64,000 nucleotides of DNA from Calditrichota bacterium (GTDB taxonomy: Bacteria > Electryoneota > RPQS01): contig JACJVZ010000002.1 in NCBI GenBank assembly GCA_020637445.1, positions 659,187-723,186 on the forward strand, in the 5' to 3' direction. The position numbers and the translations under genes were made by a program. Below the pieces are notes generated by a model, which saw only the letters and a program-made list of their open reading frames with translations, searched no databases and had not been told where the DNA came from. Position 1 is the first letter of the stretch. Each line of letters begins with the position of its first letter. Of the stretch, positions 1-9,963 are shown piece after piece.

Positions 1-473
1 ACGCGCTCGGTCGACGTGCAGAGAGTTTTCAGAAGTTTGTGAGACAACGGAAGCGAATGGTGCCAGACCACCGCCGTGGCGAGGCTGCCGAGCGAAAGCG
101 AATGAATCAACGACGACGCGCGCAGTTCCGACTCGCCGTCGATCTCGAGAATAATCGCTTCCGAACAAATTTGCCGGTTCTCGCCTTCGAGTTTGCGGCA
201 GTGCGCTGTCACCCACGCGCGCTGTGCCGTCGGCGCGGACTCGTTCAGCAATACCAAAATCGTACGCGTCGGATGCACGAGCGCAAGCTCCGGTATCAAC
301 TCGCGGGCTTCTTCATGCGAAGCGTGATTGCACACGATGACAAGATTGAAAGCGGTCGCGCGCGTGATCGGTTGATCGGTGGACTCGGCTTCTTGCCATA
401 AGAGTTCGAGTTCTTCTTCGATCTTCGCCACGTCGACGACGTGCTGAGGTGCGAGCGGAGTGATCTCGCTCAT
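1..473 (-). CDS. opcA: Glucose-6-phosphate dehydrogenase assembly protein OpcA (3' part beyond window)
   Basis: The reading frame opens with ATG at 473, overlapping the zwf stop in an ATGA arrangement, and runs off the window edge after about 157 codons. The translation (MSEITPLAPQHVVDVAKIEE...) has the OpcA pattern: an N-terminal segment, then NLVIVCNH and HPTRTILVLL blocks typical of the family. OpcA is known to help assemble or activate G6PDH in cyanobacteria and actinobacteria. Its position directly after zwf supports the call. Full-length family members are usually well above 300 residues, so more than half is missing. The family call is fairly secure; the role in this organism is inferred. 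Confidence 0.85.
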   Translation of the reverse strand, partial: MSEITPLAPQHVVDVAKIEEELELLWQEAESTDQPITRATAFNLVIVCNHASHEEARELIPELALVHPTRTILVLLNESAPTAQRAWVTAHCRKLEGENRQICSEAIILEIDGESELRASSLIHSLSLGSLATAVVWHHSLPLSHKLLKTLCTSTER

Positions 474-2002
474 AGCTTTCTCCATCTGTGATCTTCGGCG
501 GCGAGCAAAACGTCAGCTTCGCTCGGCCCCCAGCTGCCGGCCACGTATTGCGGCAGCGGATCGCTCGTGTCGTTGGCCCATGCGTCAAGCACGGGCTGCA
601 CGATGCGCCAGCCTTCTTCGACGGCGTCGCGTCGCGCAAAGAGCGTTTGATCGCCGATCATCGCGTCGAGCAACAGTCGTTCGTACGCGTCCGACAGCCT
701 GCCGCTGAACGACGAGCCGTAACGAAAGTCCATGTCCACGGGACGCACGTGCAGCGCGTAGCCGGGAAGTTTCGCCTCAAATTTCAGGCTGATGCCTTCA
801 TTGGGTTGAATGCGAATCGCCAACACGTTTTGTTCGAGCCGGTCAACCGGAGACTGATCGAAAACCATGTGCGGCACTTTCTTGAATACGATCGCGACTT
901 CCGTGGCGCGTTTGGCCAGACGTTTTCCGGTGCGCAAATAAAACGGCACGCCGCTCCAGCGCCAGTTGTCGATATTGAGTTTCAGCGCGGCATAGGTTTC
1001 CGTGCGTGAATTCGGATTGACTCCGTGTTCGTCGAGATAGCCCGCGACCGGCGCTCCGGCGACGGCTCCGGCGGAATATTGAGCGCGTACTGCGATATTG
1101 GGCACGTCCTTTTCGCGAATCGGCCGCACGGATTCGAGCACTTTGCGCTTCTCGTCGCGGATCGCTTCGGGTGAAAGACTGGCGGGACGCTCCATCGCCA
1201 CCATCGCCAAAATCTGCATCAAGTGGTTCTGGATCATGTCGCGGAGTGCGCCGGACTCTTCGTAATACTGCGCGCGTTCTTCGACGCCGAGGGCTTCAGC
1301 GGCGGTGATCGCAACATGGTCGACGTAACGCAAATTCCATATCGGTTCGAACAGCGTGTTCGCAAGACGCAAAACTAAAATGTTCTGTACGGTTTCTTTG
1401 CCGAGATAGTGGTCGATACGGTAAATCTGATCTTCGCGAAAAACCGCTGCGGCGGCAGAGTTGAGAGCTTCCGCGCTCTCGAAATCACGGCCAAACGGTT
1501 TTTCGATAATGATCCTGCTCCATGCGCCGGGCTCCGGTTCGGCCATTCCGACTGCGCCCAACGCCGCGATGTTCGATTCGTACGCGGTCGGAGGAATCGA
1601 GAGATACATCAAGTGATTGCGCGGTCCGCCGGCGCCTTCCATTTCGCCCAGCCGCCAGCGGAGTTTGTCGTACTTGCCGTCCTTCGCCGAATCTTCGACG
1701 ACAAAAATTCTCTCGGCGAATCTGCGAGCAAATTCGTCGTCGGGAATCGACCCGGGTGCGAGCTTCTTGGCGTTCTCTATGACTTCAGTACGAAACTCGT
1801 CGAGGTTCATTTCCTTGCGCGACACCGCGAGGAATTGAGTTTGCTCGGACATGCGGCCTTCGCGCACGAGATGAGCCAAGGACGGAAACAGCTTGCGCTG
1901 CGCCAAATCACCCGTCGCGCCGAGAATGATCAGCACACACGGATCGGCGGGATGTTCCATCAGCATCCCGCTGCGGAAAGGATTTGTTTTCGTATCGCTC
2001 AT
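470..2002 (-). CDS. zwf: Glucose-6-phosphate 1-dehydrogenase
   Basis: 510 aa, the usual length for the enzyme. It oxidises glucose-6-phosphate to 6-phosphogluconolactone with NAD(P)+ in the cytosol, the entry step of the oxidative pentose phosphate pathway. The N-terminal dinucleotide site reads ILGATGDLAQRKLFPSL (near residues 26-42), and the substrate and catalytic signature RIDHYLGKE lies near residue 197. The gene overlaps gnd by 4 bp upstream and opcA by 4 bp downstream, so the three are almost certainly one leftward operon with translational coupling. No lactonase gene is visible in the window. Confidence 0.97.
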   Translation of the reverse strand: MSDTKTNPFRSGMLMEHPADPCVLIILGATGDLAQRKLFPSLAHLVREGRMSEQTQFLAVSRKEMNLDEFRTEVIENAKKLAPGSIPDDEFARRFAERIFVVEDSAKDGKYDKLRWRLGEMEGAGGPRNHLMYLSIPPTAYESNIAALGAVGMAEPEPGAWSRIIIEKPFGRDFESAEALNSAAAAVFREDQIYRIDHYLGKETVQNILVLRLANTLFEPIWNLRYVDHVAITAAEALGVEERAQYYEESGALRDMIQNHLMQILAMVAMERPASLSPEAIRDEKRKVLESVRPIREKDVPNIAVRAQYSAGAVAGAPVAGYLDEHGVNPNSRTETYAALKLNIDNWRWSGVPFYLRTGKRLAKRATEVAIVFKKVPHMVFDQSPVDRLEQNVLAIRIQPNEGISLKFEAKLPGYALHVRPVDMDFRYGSSFSGRLSDAYERLLLDAMIGDQTLFARRDAVEEGWRIVQPVLDAWANDTSDPLPQYVAGSWGPSEADVLLAAEDHRWRKL

Positions 2003-2898
2003 TTTTCCAGTTTCATTGCATGACCGCCGAATTGATTGCGCAGCGCGCTCAAAAGTCGCAATCCAAAACCCTCTTCATCGCGTGAAGCGAATCTCGCGAA
2101 GAGTGCCGCGGAAATCGTGGGGGCAGGCACCGCATAGTCGACACACTCGTGCACCGTCCACCGTCCTTCTCCGCTGTCGGCGACCCACGGCTTGACTTTT
2201 TCGAGATTTGGATCGTCTTCGAGCGCGAGTGTAGCCAATTCCAACAGCCAAGAACGCACGACGCTGCCGTGTTCCCAGACCTTGGAAACAGCGGGGAGGT
2301 CAATCGGGAACGGCCCGCGGTGCATCAATTCGAATCCTTCGGCGTAGGATTGCATGATTGCGTATTCGATGCCGTTGTGAACCATTTTGACAAAATGTCC
2401 CGATCCTGTTTCACCGCAGCGTAAATAGCCGTTTTCGGGAGCGAGTGTCTTTAGAGCGGGCTCTACGACCGCAAAGGCTTCTTTGCTCGAGCCGACCATC
2501 AAACAATATCCGACCTGCAAACCCCACACTCCGCCCGATGTGCCAGCGTCCATGAAGTGAATGCCGTGAGCTTTCAGCTCCTCGCCGCGACGCATAGAGT
2601 CGCGGAAATTGGAGTTGCCTCCGTCGACTATGACATCGCCGGGCTTGAGTAGTGTCTTCAGCTCGGCGATCGAATCATCCACGGGCGCGCCTGCGGGAAT
2701 CATCAGCCAAACAACTTTCTGACCTTCTAACTTGCCGACCAAGTCAGCTAAATCTGTGGCTCCAATTGCCCCCTTGGAGACAGCCACATCGATGGGTGCC
2801 TGTGATCTGTTTGAGACGACGCAGGAGTGTCCCCCAAGCAGCAGCCGTTCGACCATATTGCCGCCCATTTTTCCCAGTCCGACGAATCCAATTTTCAT
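1999..2898 (-). CDS. gnd: 6-phosphogluconate dehydrogenase, short decarboxylating type
   Basis: 299 aa, which fits the short (YqeC-like) 6-phosphogluconate dehydrogenases rather than the roughly 470 aa classical form. It should oxidatively decarboxylate 6-phosphogluconate to ribulose-5-phosphate. The Rossmann motif GLGKMGGN is at the N terminus, DGGNSNFRDS follows near residue 92, and the catalytic block GHFVKMVHNGIEYA, with the conserved Lys, lies near residue 168. It is the first gene of the gnd-zwf-opcA operon. The start ATG at 2898 has AAGGGC about 7 bases upstream. Short forms often prefer NAD+, but cofactor choice cannot be read confidently here. Confidence 0.93.
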   Translation of the reverse strand: MKIGFVGLGKMGGNMVERLLLGGHSCVVSNRSQAPIDVAVSKGAIGATDLADLVGKLEGQKVVWLMIPAGAPVDDSIAELKTLLKPGDVIVDGGNSNFRDSMRRGEELKAHGIHFMDAGTSGGVWGLQVGYCLMVGSSKEAFAVVEPALKTLAPENGYLRCGETGSGHFVKMVHNGIEYAIMQSYAEGFELMHRGPFPIDLPAVSKVWEHGSVVRSWLLELATLALEDDPNLEKVKPWVADSGEGRWTVHECVDYAVPAPTISAALFARFASRDEEGFGLRLLSALRNQFGGHAMKLEK

Positions 2899-3102
2899 GC
2901 TAAGCCCTTATTTGAAAATAGTTTAGAAAGGAAGTGCCGAGAGTGTTGAACCTACTTCATGCTCTACAATAAACCGAATTTCTCATGTGATTGCAATTTA
3001 CGGCGCACTTCGCCTTGAGATTCTGCGCTGTAACATGTACTTTGTGAAATTATATGACATGGAATCACGAGAACTCGGGAAAAACTATTCATCCGGTGAC
3101 AA

Positions 3103-4608
3103 ATGCTGAGATCTGAGGCGGAACGCTCGCGCTGGATCTGGTTCATTTTGCTGGCCGGATTTGCGTTGAGAATGTATGGGCTCGGCCAAGAGAGCTTGTG
3201 GCTTGATGAAATCATGACCGCGGTCCGAGTGCACGAATCCGTTCATGACATTCTGTTCGGCTGGGATTCCGGGAATCAAGGTCCAATCTACTTCTTGTGG
3301 ACCAAAGCGTGGGCGCTGTTGGCCGGTACGAGTGAGTTTTCACTAAGATTCTGGTCCGCGATTTGGGGTACTCTGACGATTCAACTGGTCTACGTACTCG
3401 CTCGACAGTTTTTCAGCGGTACAGGCTCGATTCTGGCCGCGCTGTTTTTTGCGGTGCACCCGTTCGCCATCTATTACTCGCAGGAAGCGCGTCCCTACGC
3501 GCTCTTCTTGTTTTTGGCCGTGGCGGCGTTCATCCTGCTGTTTTCGCTGATGAGGCAATTTCGCTGGCTGTCCGCGATTTCGTTTGTACTCGTTTCCGCA
3601 ATGACTTTCTATACACACCCTTACGGCGTGTTTGTCATTCTCAGCGAAGTCATACTCTATTATTCGTTCAAGGGAACCGGAAAGTTTCGCGGCGCGGCAC
3701 GCTATCCGCGTCCGTATTTCATCACGTTTATCATCCTGTTTCTGCTGTGCGCTCCGGGAGCAATTCAACACGCGATCGCGCTTGCGGACAAGATGTCAGG
3801 ATTAACCGCGACGTCATGGTTGGAAAAGCCCGGCTTGTACAAACTTCTGACCACGCCCGCGAAGTATTTCATGAATGCGCAAATCGGCGCAGTTGTGATT
3901 CTGCTCACGTCCGTGCTGGCCGTGCTTAGATTTTACAGCGAAACCAGATTGCGTCCGGGATTCAGGTTTTTGCTGATTCTTGCAATATCGTTTTGGCTGG
4001 TTCCGTGGCTGATTGCTGTGACGGTTTCTCCGATTTACGATTTGCGCTACACAATTCCTGGTTTGCTGGTTGTTATCTTTCTGATGGCAACGGCTTCGGC
4101 GAGCTTGCAAGCCCTCCCCCGGCAACTCTTTGTGGCCGTCGTACTGGGATTGACCATGTATCCGCTTTGGAATTACTACACAAAGACGGACAAAGATCCG
4201 TGGCGCGAAACCGGAGAGTATCTGAGCGCGCGGCTTGAAGCGGCGGACGTCGTCATTCCGTATCCGCCGTTTACCAACGAGGCCGTTCAATATTACTTGC
4301 TTCCGCATTTGCGCGATCAAGTGATTCGCGTCGATTCGGTGCAGGCCCTCGTTCCCATCCTCAACAGCACGAACCGGTTTTGGGTTGTAGAATCCTATTC
4401 TCCGCTCGCGCAGCACTATTTGGATATGCTTCCGGTTATCGAGACTACCGGACGGAATGTGCGCACGGTGAATATCACTGATATGCTGGACGTCGACCCG
4501 AACGCGTTCTGGGTATGCCCAATCAGGGTTTCGCTGCGCGAGAACTTCATTCTCCACGAGCAATTCGGACCGGTGCCCGCTGACACGGCTTCACACGCTG
4601 CCGAATGA
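3103..4608 (+). CDS. ArnT/PMT-like (GT39) membrane glycosyltransferase
   Basis: 501 aa polytopic inner-membrane protein with about ten hydrophobic segments. The first periplasmic loop carries SLWLDEI, with the Asp-Glu pair that is catalytic in GT39/GT83 polyprenyl-phosphate-sugar-dependent transferases. The block HPFAIYYSQEARPYAL after the third segment is highly typical of bacterial PMT_2 proteins. It probably transfers a sugar from a lipid-linked donor to an envelope glycan or protein; donor and acceptor are unknown. The gene overlaps the following GT2 gene by 4 bp, and that overlaps the next gene too, so all three form a rightward operon. Confidence 0.85.
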   Translation: MLRSEAERSRWIWFILLAGFALRMYGLGQESLWLDEIMTAVRVHESVHDILFGWDSGNQGPIYFLWTKAWALLAGTSEFSLRFWSAIWGTLTIQLVYVLARQFFSGTGSILAALFFAVHPFAIYYSQEARPYALFLFLAVAAFILLFSLMRQFRWLSAISFVLVSAMTFYTHPYGVFVILSEVILYYSFKGTGKFRGAARYPRPYFITFIILFLLCAPGAIQHAIALADKMSGLTATSWLEKPGLYKLLTTPAKYFMNAQIGAVVILLTSVLAVLRFYSETRLRPGFRFLLILAISFWLVPWLIAVTVSPIYDLRYTIPGLLVVIFLMATASASLQALPRQLFVAVVLGLTMYPLWNYYTKTDKDPWRETGEYLSARLEAADVVIPYPPFTNEAVQYYLLPHLRDQVIRVDSVQALVPILNSTNRFWVVESYSPLAQHYLDMLPVIETTGRNVRTVNITDMLDVDPNAFWVCPIRVSLRENFILHEQFGPVPADTASHAAE

Positions 4609-6374
4609 TTCTTTCGATCCTAATTTATGCGATATTCGTGGGCTGCTCGCTGGCAGCTCTGATTTTGCTGGGCTACAAACCCCGCACAGAGATTAACCAC
4701 GTCTTCGAACAATACCGCCGGTCCGCTGCACTGCGGCGCACGGTGACGGCTTGGTTCTTTGTACTCGGATTGGTTTTTGTTGTTGTGCAGACTCTCCGAT
4801 GGCCGTTCTTCAAGTACGTTTTCTATCAACTTGTGCATCTTGCTTCGCATCATTCGTCAATTTGGGAGCCGATTCACGCAATCGGCTTGTTTGTGTTGGT
4901 GGTCGCGGAAATGCTGGTGATGACGCATTGGTTTATTTATGTGTTCTATAGCTGGCGCGCGACACACAAATACAGGCTGCCGCCCACGCTGCCACTCGGC
5001 GAGAACTCACCGGAAATTCTCGTGATGATCGCGTGCTGCGACGAGGACCCCGAAATTCTCGAACGGAGTTTGGGCACGGTCACAAAACTCGACTATCCGA
5101 ATTACCGCGCGTATATGATTGAGAACTCGCGCACCAAAGAGAACAAGGCCGCGTGTACGGCGGTGGCGGAACGACTCGGCGTCGAGGTTTTGCATATCCC
5201 CAATCGCGGACACAAAGCCGGTGCGCTGAATGACGCGCTGCCGCACCTTAAACGCAGCGCGAAGTACATCGCCGTGTTTGACGTCGACCACGAAATCAAG
5301 CCTGAAACTTTGCGGGAACTGGCGCCGCTGCTGGAGCAAGACTCCGGGTTGGCGTTCGTGCAAACGCCGCAGCTTTATGCGAATGCAGAAGAGACGTGGA
5401 CGACACGCGCGGCAGCGATGCAGGAAATGCTGCTGTATGATTCGGTCTTGGAGGCGAAAGGCGCATCTGAACAAGCTCTGTGCTGCGGTTCAAATTTTCT
5501 GATGCGCATCGATGCCTTGGAAAGCGTCGGAGGTTGGGACGAGCAGACTGTGTCGGAAGATCTGATGACGTCGTTTTGGCTGCACAAAAAAGGCTGGAGG
5601 TCGTTGTATCACCGTAAGACCTACGCCGTCGGTATCGGGCCAAGCACGGTGTACGGATACTGGAAGCAGCAGCAGCGCTGGGCAACGGGAAATACCTCGG
5701 TCGCGAAGATTGTCTGGAAGAACATGTGGAGCAAGGAACGCGCACCGTTCCGCATGAGTATCAATTACCTTTGGTCGAGCGGCTACTACTTCATTACGCT
5801 TGCGTTGGGATATCTGGCTACCGTTCCGATGCTGCTTCTGTTGTTTGTCCGGTTCGGAATGGGCGGAGCAGAATGGTACTTGCAGCATGCGATGCGCCCG
5901 ATCGATTATGTTTATCTGTCGGTTTATCCTCTTTATGTTGCCGTGGCGCTGTTTCCGTATGTGCATATGCGGCTGCGCGGATATGCGATTCGCAATCTCG
6001 TGCTGCTGCAGGGACTCTTGGCCAATACGGTTCCTGTTTACGTCGCGTCGGTGCTGCGCGGATTGTGGAGAGATGAGAAGTTTTTCCAAATTGCGCCAAA
6101 GAAGGCTATGAATCTGCACCGAGCCTTTTGGAAAACTCCGCAGAGCTATATTTTTGCCGCGCTGGTCGTCGTGGGCGGCTTGCTGTTTCATATGACGCGG
6201 ACGGAAAACGTCGCGACGTTTGTTTACATACTCTTGTTCTGGACGTTTGTCTACACATTGTCTTTCGCTCATTTCTTTATCTTTACGCTGGAAAGCCGGC
6301 GCGTGGTTGCTCAAGAACGCGCCGAGGCGTTAGCTCGCATCAATCATGACCAAGCGCAACCGGCACGAAGCTAA
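4605..6374 (+). CDS. Cellulose-synthase-like processive glycosyltransferase (GT2)
   Basis: 589 aa. Two hydrophobic segments precede a cytosolic GT2 catalytic domain at about residues 130-400, followed by four or more C-terminal membrane segments. The four processive GT2 signatures are visible: VAC-type first Asp region (IACCDEDPE), DVDHE (DxD metal site), SEDL (TED-like catalytic base) and QQQRW (QxxRW, acceptor or product binding). It should polymerise or add a nucleotide-sugar while exporting the glycan. No PilZ domain is visible. It is coupled by 4-bp overlap to the GT39 gene and by a 29-bp overlap to the downstream membrane protein. Confidence 0.9.
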   Translation: MILSILIYAIFVGCSLAALILLGYKPRTEINHVFEQYRRSAALRRTVTAWFFVLGLVFVVVQTLRWPFFKYVFYQLVHLASHHSSIWEPIHAIGLFVLVVAEMLVMTHWFIYVFYSWRATHKYRLPPTLPLGENSPEILVMIACCDEDPEILERSLGTVTKLDYPNYRAYMIENSRTKENKAACTAVAERLGVEVLHIPNRGHKAGALNDALPHLKRSAKYIAVFDVDHEIKPETLRELAPLLEQDSGLAFVQTPQLYANAEETWTTRAAAMQEMLLYDSVLEAKGASEQALCCGSNFLMRIDALESVGGWDEQTVSEDLMTSFWLHKKGWRSLYHRKTYAVGIGPSTVYGYWKQQQRWATGNTSVAKIVWKNMWSKERAPFRMSINYLWSSGYYFITLALGYLATVPMLLLLFVRFGMGGAEWYLQHAMRPIDYVYLSVYPLYVAVALFPYVHMRLRGYAIRNLVLLQGLLANTVPVYVASVLRGLWRDEKFFQIAPKKAMNLHRAFWKTPQSYIFAALVVVGGLLFHMTRTENVATFVYILLFWTFVYTLSFAHFFIFTLESRRVVAQERAEALARINHDQAQPARS

Positions 6375-8322
6375 GTCAGCACCTGCGCCGGAGCCGCGGC
6401 AACGTGCGGGCTCAGGATTAGTGTTTTCCGTGCGCGCTGTCGCGATTGGGACGCTGCTGTTATCGGTTTTGGCGATGTTCAAACCCGAGTTGAGATTGTG
6501 GGCCGTGCATCAGTTGGCATTTTTGCCGATTGCGTTATCGTGTATGCTGCTGCTCTTCGCCGCGCTGCTGCTGTCGCCGTTCGGAGTGAAGATCGTTTCA
6601 CTGAATTTGTTAAACAGAGTAAAGCTGCCGCCTGTAGGTTGGGCGGCAGTTTCTTTTGCTCTGTTTATGCTGCTGAGTGTGTACGGAAATCTTCTGGGTG
6701 ACGGCCAGCTTGCGATTGCGAGGCTCGCGCATTTGGGTGAGATGCTCGAAACCGGGCAAAACATTCCGCCGGGAAGACTTTTTTCGCAAAAGGAACCGGG
6801 CACGATGCTCTTGCATGAAGGAGTGTTTCGCGTCGCCATGCAAGTCGCGGGGCCGGACATCCAGACTGCGCCGGGAAAATCAGTTCAGGATGCGCGGGTT
6901 GAACGGCAATTCGCATATCGCGAGATTGCGGCATGGTGCTACAGAATTTTATCGTCACTTGCCGGAATGCTGCTTGTCTTGTTGTTGATTCAGTTTGTGC
7001 GTGCGCATGGTGACGTCGATCCGAGTGTGTTTTGGCTGATGCTTTTGACGAGCGGCGCGTGGCTGATGTTCTTCGGTTACGTAGAAAACTACGCGTGGGT
7101 GTCACTGGCGATGGTTGCGTTCTTGATTGCCGGTCTGAAGTCCATCGAATCGCCCGGCAAGATTCCGTTCGTGCCGATTGTTGTTTTTGGTATTGCGGTA
7201 GCGATGCATTACCTTGCGGTGGTCCTGTTTCCCGCACTTGTGTACGTTTTGTGGACGATGCATTTTGAACAGCGGGAGTCGGCAGCACAAAATTTGTCTG
7301 CGCAGTCGAAGCGGCTCAAGCTGCTCATAGCGATTTTGGGGGCCATCGGTTTGGCGGGATATGTTTATGTGAAAGGCTGGAACGGGTGGATCAGCGTACT
7401 GCCGCTGCTGCCGCAATGGGTGAGTGACGGATATGCAATGCTGAGCATTAAGCACGCCGTCGATTTGTTCAATCTCATGATGTGGGCCGTGATCGCCGGC
7501 GCATTCGCGCTGTTCTTTTCGAAAAGACTGTCGGGTTCCATCAAGCGCAACAACCAAGAGAACTTTTTGTCTATCGCGGCGGGCGCGAGCGCGCTGTTTG
7601 CCGTCGTCTTCAGCCCGAATCTCGGCATGGCGCGTGATTGGGACATCGTCAGCGCGGCTTTGTGGCCTGCCGTGTTTTATGCCGCATGGCGAACATCGCA
7701 GCTTGAATTTGATTCCGACTCGTCAGCCAAGTTACGCGCGAGCTTGCTCTCTTTAGTCATTTTGATTCTTGTACCGGCCGTGTTGGTGCAGTCGCAACAA
7801 CACACGGCGATTGCGCGCTACCGGAACTTGTTGGTTTTGGATCACTCGCGTTCGGCTTACGGATGGGAGAACCTCGCATTGTATTATCAGCGAACCGGAG
7901 AATTGGACAAACGAATCGACGCGTGGGAACATGCGGTCGCGGCAGAGCGCAATCCGCGTTATCTGTTCAATCTTGCCGATGCCTATAAACTCGCGGATCG
8001 CATGGACGCCGCGGACACCACTGCGATTGCGGCGGCGAAAGTGAACAAGGAGTATGCGGGCAATCTGTTCTTTTTCGCGGTTGCGCAAGCGAGACGGAAC
8101 AAACTTGACCGAGCCCGCGTGCTTGTGAACACCGCGCTCGAACTGGATTCGACCCTCGCATACGGTGAATCCATGAAGTGGTGGGCCGAGAAGGCTTTTG
8201 AAGTGGATTCCATTGCGAAGACGGGAGATTTGGAGACTGCGCGAAAATTGCTTTCCTATTACGCACAAGTGGATTCGACGAACTCCTATTGGCGGGACTA
8301 CGAGATGAGACTTGGAGAGTAG
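6346..8322 (+). CDS. Polytopic membrane protein with C-terminal TPR-like region
   Basis: 658 aa. Residues about 20-480 contain roughly a dozen hydrophobic segments, and residues about 500-655 are soluble with TPR-like helical pairs (for example the stretch around AWEHAVAAERNPRYLFNLAD). The phrase MFFGYVENYAW in the membrane part resembles polytopic proteins linked to glycan synthesis in other genomes, but I do not recognise a defined family. Overlap with the GT2 gene suggests that it works in the same glycan assembly or protein glycosylation pathway. Transcription should end at the bidirectional terminator just downstream. Confidence 0.8.
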   Translation: MTKRNRHEAKSAPAPEPRQRAGSGLVFSVRAVAIGTLLLSVLAMFKPELRLWAVHQLAFLPIALSCMLLLFAALLLSPFGVKIVSLNLLNRVKLPPVGWAAVSFALFMLLSVYGNLLGDGQLAIARLAHLGEMLETGQNIPPGRLFSQKEPGTMLLHEGVFRVAMQVAGPDIQTAPGKSVQDARVERQFAYREIAAWCYRILSSLAGMLLVLLLIQFVRAHGDVDPSVFWLMLLTSGAWLMFFGYVENYAWVSLAMVAFLIAGLKSIESPGKIPFVPIVVFGIAVAMHYLAVVLFPALVYVLWTMHFEQRESAAQNLSAQSKRLKLLIAILGAIGLAGYVYVKGWNGWISVLPLLPQWVSDGYAMLSIKHAVDLFNLMMWAVIAGAFALFFSKRLSGSIKRNNQENFLSIAAGASALFAVVFSPNLGMARDWDIVSAALWPAVFYAAWRTSQLEFDSDSSAKLRASLLSLVILILVPAVLVQSQQHTAIARYRNLLVLDHSRSAYGWENLALYYQRTGELDKRIDAWEHAVAAERNPRYLFNLADAYKLADRMDAADTTAIAAAKVNKEYAGNLFFFAVAQARRNKLDRARVLVNTALELDSTLAYGESMKWWAEKAFEVDSIAKTGDLETARKLLSYYAQVDSTNSYWRDYEMRLGE

Positions 8323-8340
8323 AGTTGAACGGTGCAAAGC

Positions 8341-8374
8341 AAAAGCGCCCGTCCTGTTTGGGACGGGCACTTTT
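8341..8374. terminator. Bidirectional Rho-independent terminator
   Basis: Stem GCCCGTCC/GGACGGGC (8347-8354 with 8361-8368), flanked by AAAAG on the left and CTTTT on the right. It lies between the convergent genes ending at 8322 (+) and 8395 (-) and can serve both. Confidence 0.85.
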
Positions 8375-8394
8375 CATTTAGTGATTGTAGCAGC

Positions 8395-9579
8395 TTATTT
8401 TATCAGCATCATCTTGCGAACGGCGGAGTAATCGCCGGCCTTGAGCTGATAGAAATACAGTCCGGCGGAGAGGTTTGACGCATCAAAAATCATGGTGTGC
8501 AAGCCTGCCCCGAGCGAAGCATTCGCAATCGTCGCAACTTGGCGACCCAGTGCGTCAAACACAACCAGCGAAACATCCGAAGCCTCAGGCAACGAGAAGG
8601 TTATTTGTGTGCTGGGGTTAAACGGATTCGGATAGTTCTGCATCAAAGCATATTGAGTCGGCAGAACGGACGCTGTTCCCGCTTCCACTGTTACGATGCG
8701 ATTCATCACCGTACGGCTGCCGTCGCGCGAAATATCAACCAAGCGGTAGGTGTAGGTTTCGCCCGCGGAAACGGAGTTGTCCGTGTACACATAGTCGTGT
8801 CCGACCGGGCTGTCACCTTGACCGACCACGCTTCCGACAACATGCCAATCGGCAGACGTCGTGCGTTCGATCTCAAAGCGTTCAATGTTGTGTTCGGACG
8901 CGGTGCTCCAAGTCAGTTCGATAGAACCACTTTGCCCTGTCGCGACGAAGGACGTCAATTCAGCAGCCAACTGAACGTCGCAGTCGAGATGGCCGAGGTC
9001 TTGCGTTCCATCGTCGAAGTTCTGATTGATATGGTCGATCACGTCGTTCAGGTCCGACACCGTCGCGCCAAACGGAAGGCCCGACAAGTCGCCGCCGAGA
9101 ACTTGATTGGCAAGCGCGAAAAGTTCGTTGACCGTCATGCCGACGAAAGGATCGTCGGAATCGTCGACGTCAAAGTAATACAAAGACCCAAGATCGCAAA
9201 AACCGCTGACGCCAATTTCCGAGAATCCAAGCGAAAGCGCGAGCGCCGCGACTTGGCCCGCAAACACACCGGCGGTCGTAGACGTCGGATTGTTGTAGCT
9301 TGCTGTCAGCGCATTCGGTGTTCCGCCCGCCGGAAGAAACGCGTTAACTGCCGCGGAGGTCGAAAAGTGGATTGTGTAGGTTCCGCCGATGGTCAATCCG
9401 GTTGGAAATGCCGTTGCAAAATTCGCGTCGCGCAGGCAGCCGTTGTTGTTGCCGTGGCAATCCGCTCCCCACCCGCCTTGAGTTTGCGTGCGGCAGCCAT
9501 TCGGATAACATGGGTTCTGAGCAAAAACAGTCGTGACAGCAAATATCGCCGAAAAGAAAAAAAGTCCAAGTGTTTTCAT
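8395..9579 (-). CDS. Secreted protein with T9SS type A sorting domain
   Basis: 394 aa from ATG at 9579, chosen because the next residues (MKTLGLFFFSAIFAVTTVFA) form a clean signal peptide and GGGGA lies upstream. A longer open frame to 9822 has no signal sequence at its start. The mature protein has an N-terminal domain of unknown family with several Cys (residues about 21-210), a fibronectin-like segment (SGSIELTWSTASEHNIERFE, about 225-300), and a C-terminal domain with YPNPFNPSTQ, LGRQVAT and a final KMMLIK. The last part is the T9SS sorting and anchoring signal. The function of the passenger is unknown; it is probably cell-surface or released. Confidence 0.85.
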   Translation of the reverse strand: MKTLGLFFFSAIFAVTTVFAQNPCYPNGCRTQTQGGWGADCHGNNNGCLRDANFATAFPTGLTIGGTYTIHFSTSAAVNAFLPAGGTPNALTASYNNPTSTTAGVFAGQVAALALSLGFSEIGVSGFCDLGSLYYFDVDDSDDPFVGMTVNELFALANQVLGGDLSGLPFGATVSDLNDVIDHINQNFDDGTQDLGHLDCDVQLAAELTSFVATGQSGSIELTWSTASEHNIERFEIERTTSADWHVVGSVVGQGDSPVGHDYVYTDNSVSAGETYTYRLVDISRDGSRTVMNRIVTVEAGTASVLPTQYALMQNYPNPFNPSTQITFSLPEASDVSLVVFDALGRQVATIANASLGAGLHTMIFDASNLSAGLYFYQLKAGDYSAVRKMMLIK

Positions 9580-9629
9580 ACGTCCCCGTTGCTTCGTTGT
9601 GTGGAGTTTCCCCAATTGTGCTTCACATA

Positions 9630-9659
9630 AATATACGCCCTTACGTGTGTCAGCAGCAA
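9630..9659 (-). promoter_or_regulatory. Predicted promoter of the T9SS gene at 8395-9579
   Basis: On the minus strand TTGCTG (9659-9654), an 18-base spacer and TATATT (9635-9630), about 50 bases upstream of the ATG. The sequence around the -10 (GCGTATATT followed by ATGTGA) is nearly the same as at the small RNA promoter at 10068-10096. Confidence 0.55.
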
Positions 9660-9963
9660 TCGTGTCGAAGGTTCGCAACATCTTCTCGCCGCTTGAAGTA
9701 TATGTAGCATACTGCATGGAGTACAAGCCAAGCTGTTGAATTTTGGACCAATCAGTCAATTGACTGTGATGACACGTGATACGAGGTTTCGCTCTGAGAG
9801 TATTGATGAAATTCCAATGCATGATGGTGTGTCCTCAATTCTTCTTTCACGTTTCATAGAAAGAAGCAATTGACGAGAACGAGAGGAATGCAGTTGATCT
9901 GCACAATGTCTAATCGACTCAACGGAGATTTTTCGTGGCATCACGGGCTGATTAACTCAAAAC
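9660..9963. other. Intergenic stretch with no recognised gene
   Basis: About 300 bases between the promoter of the secreted-protein gene and the small RNA terminator. Short open frames occur on both strands, but none has a ribosome binding site with a convincing protein behind it. I see no strong hairpin here. Confidence 0.5.
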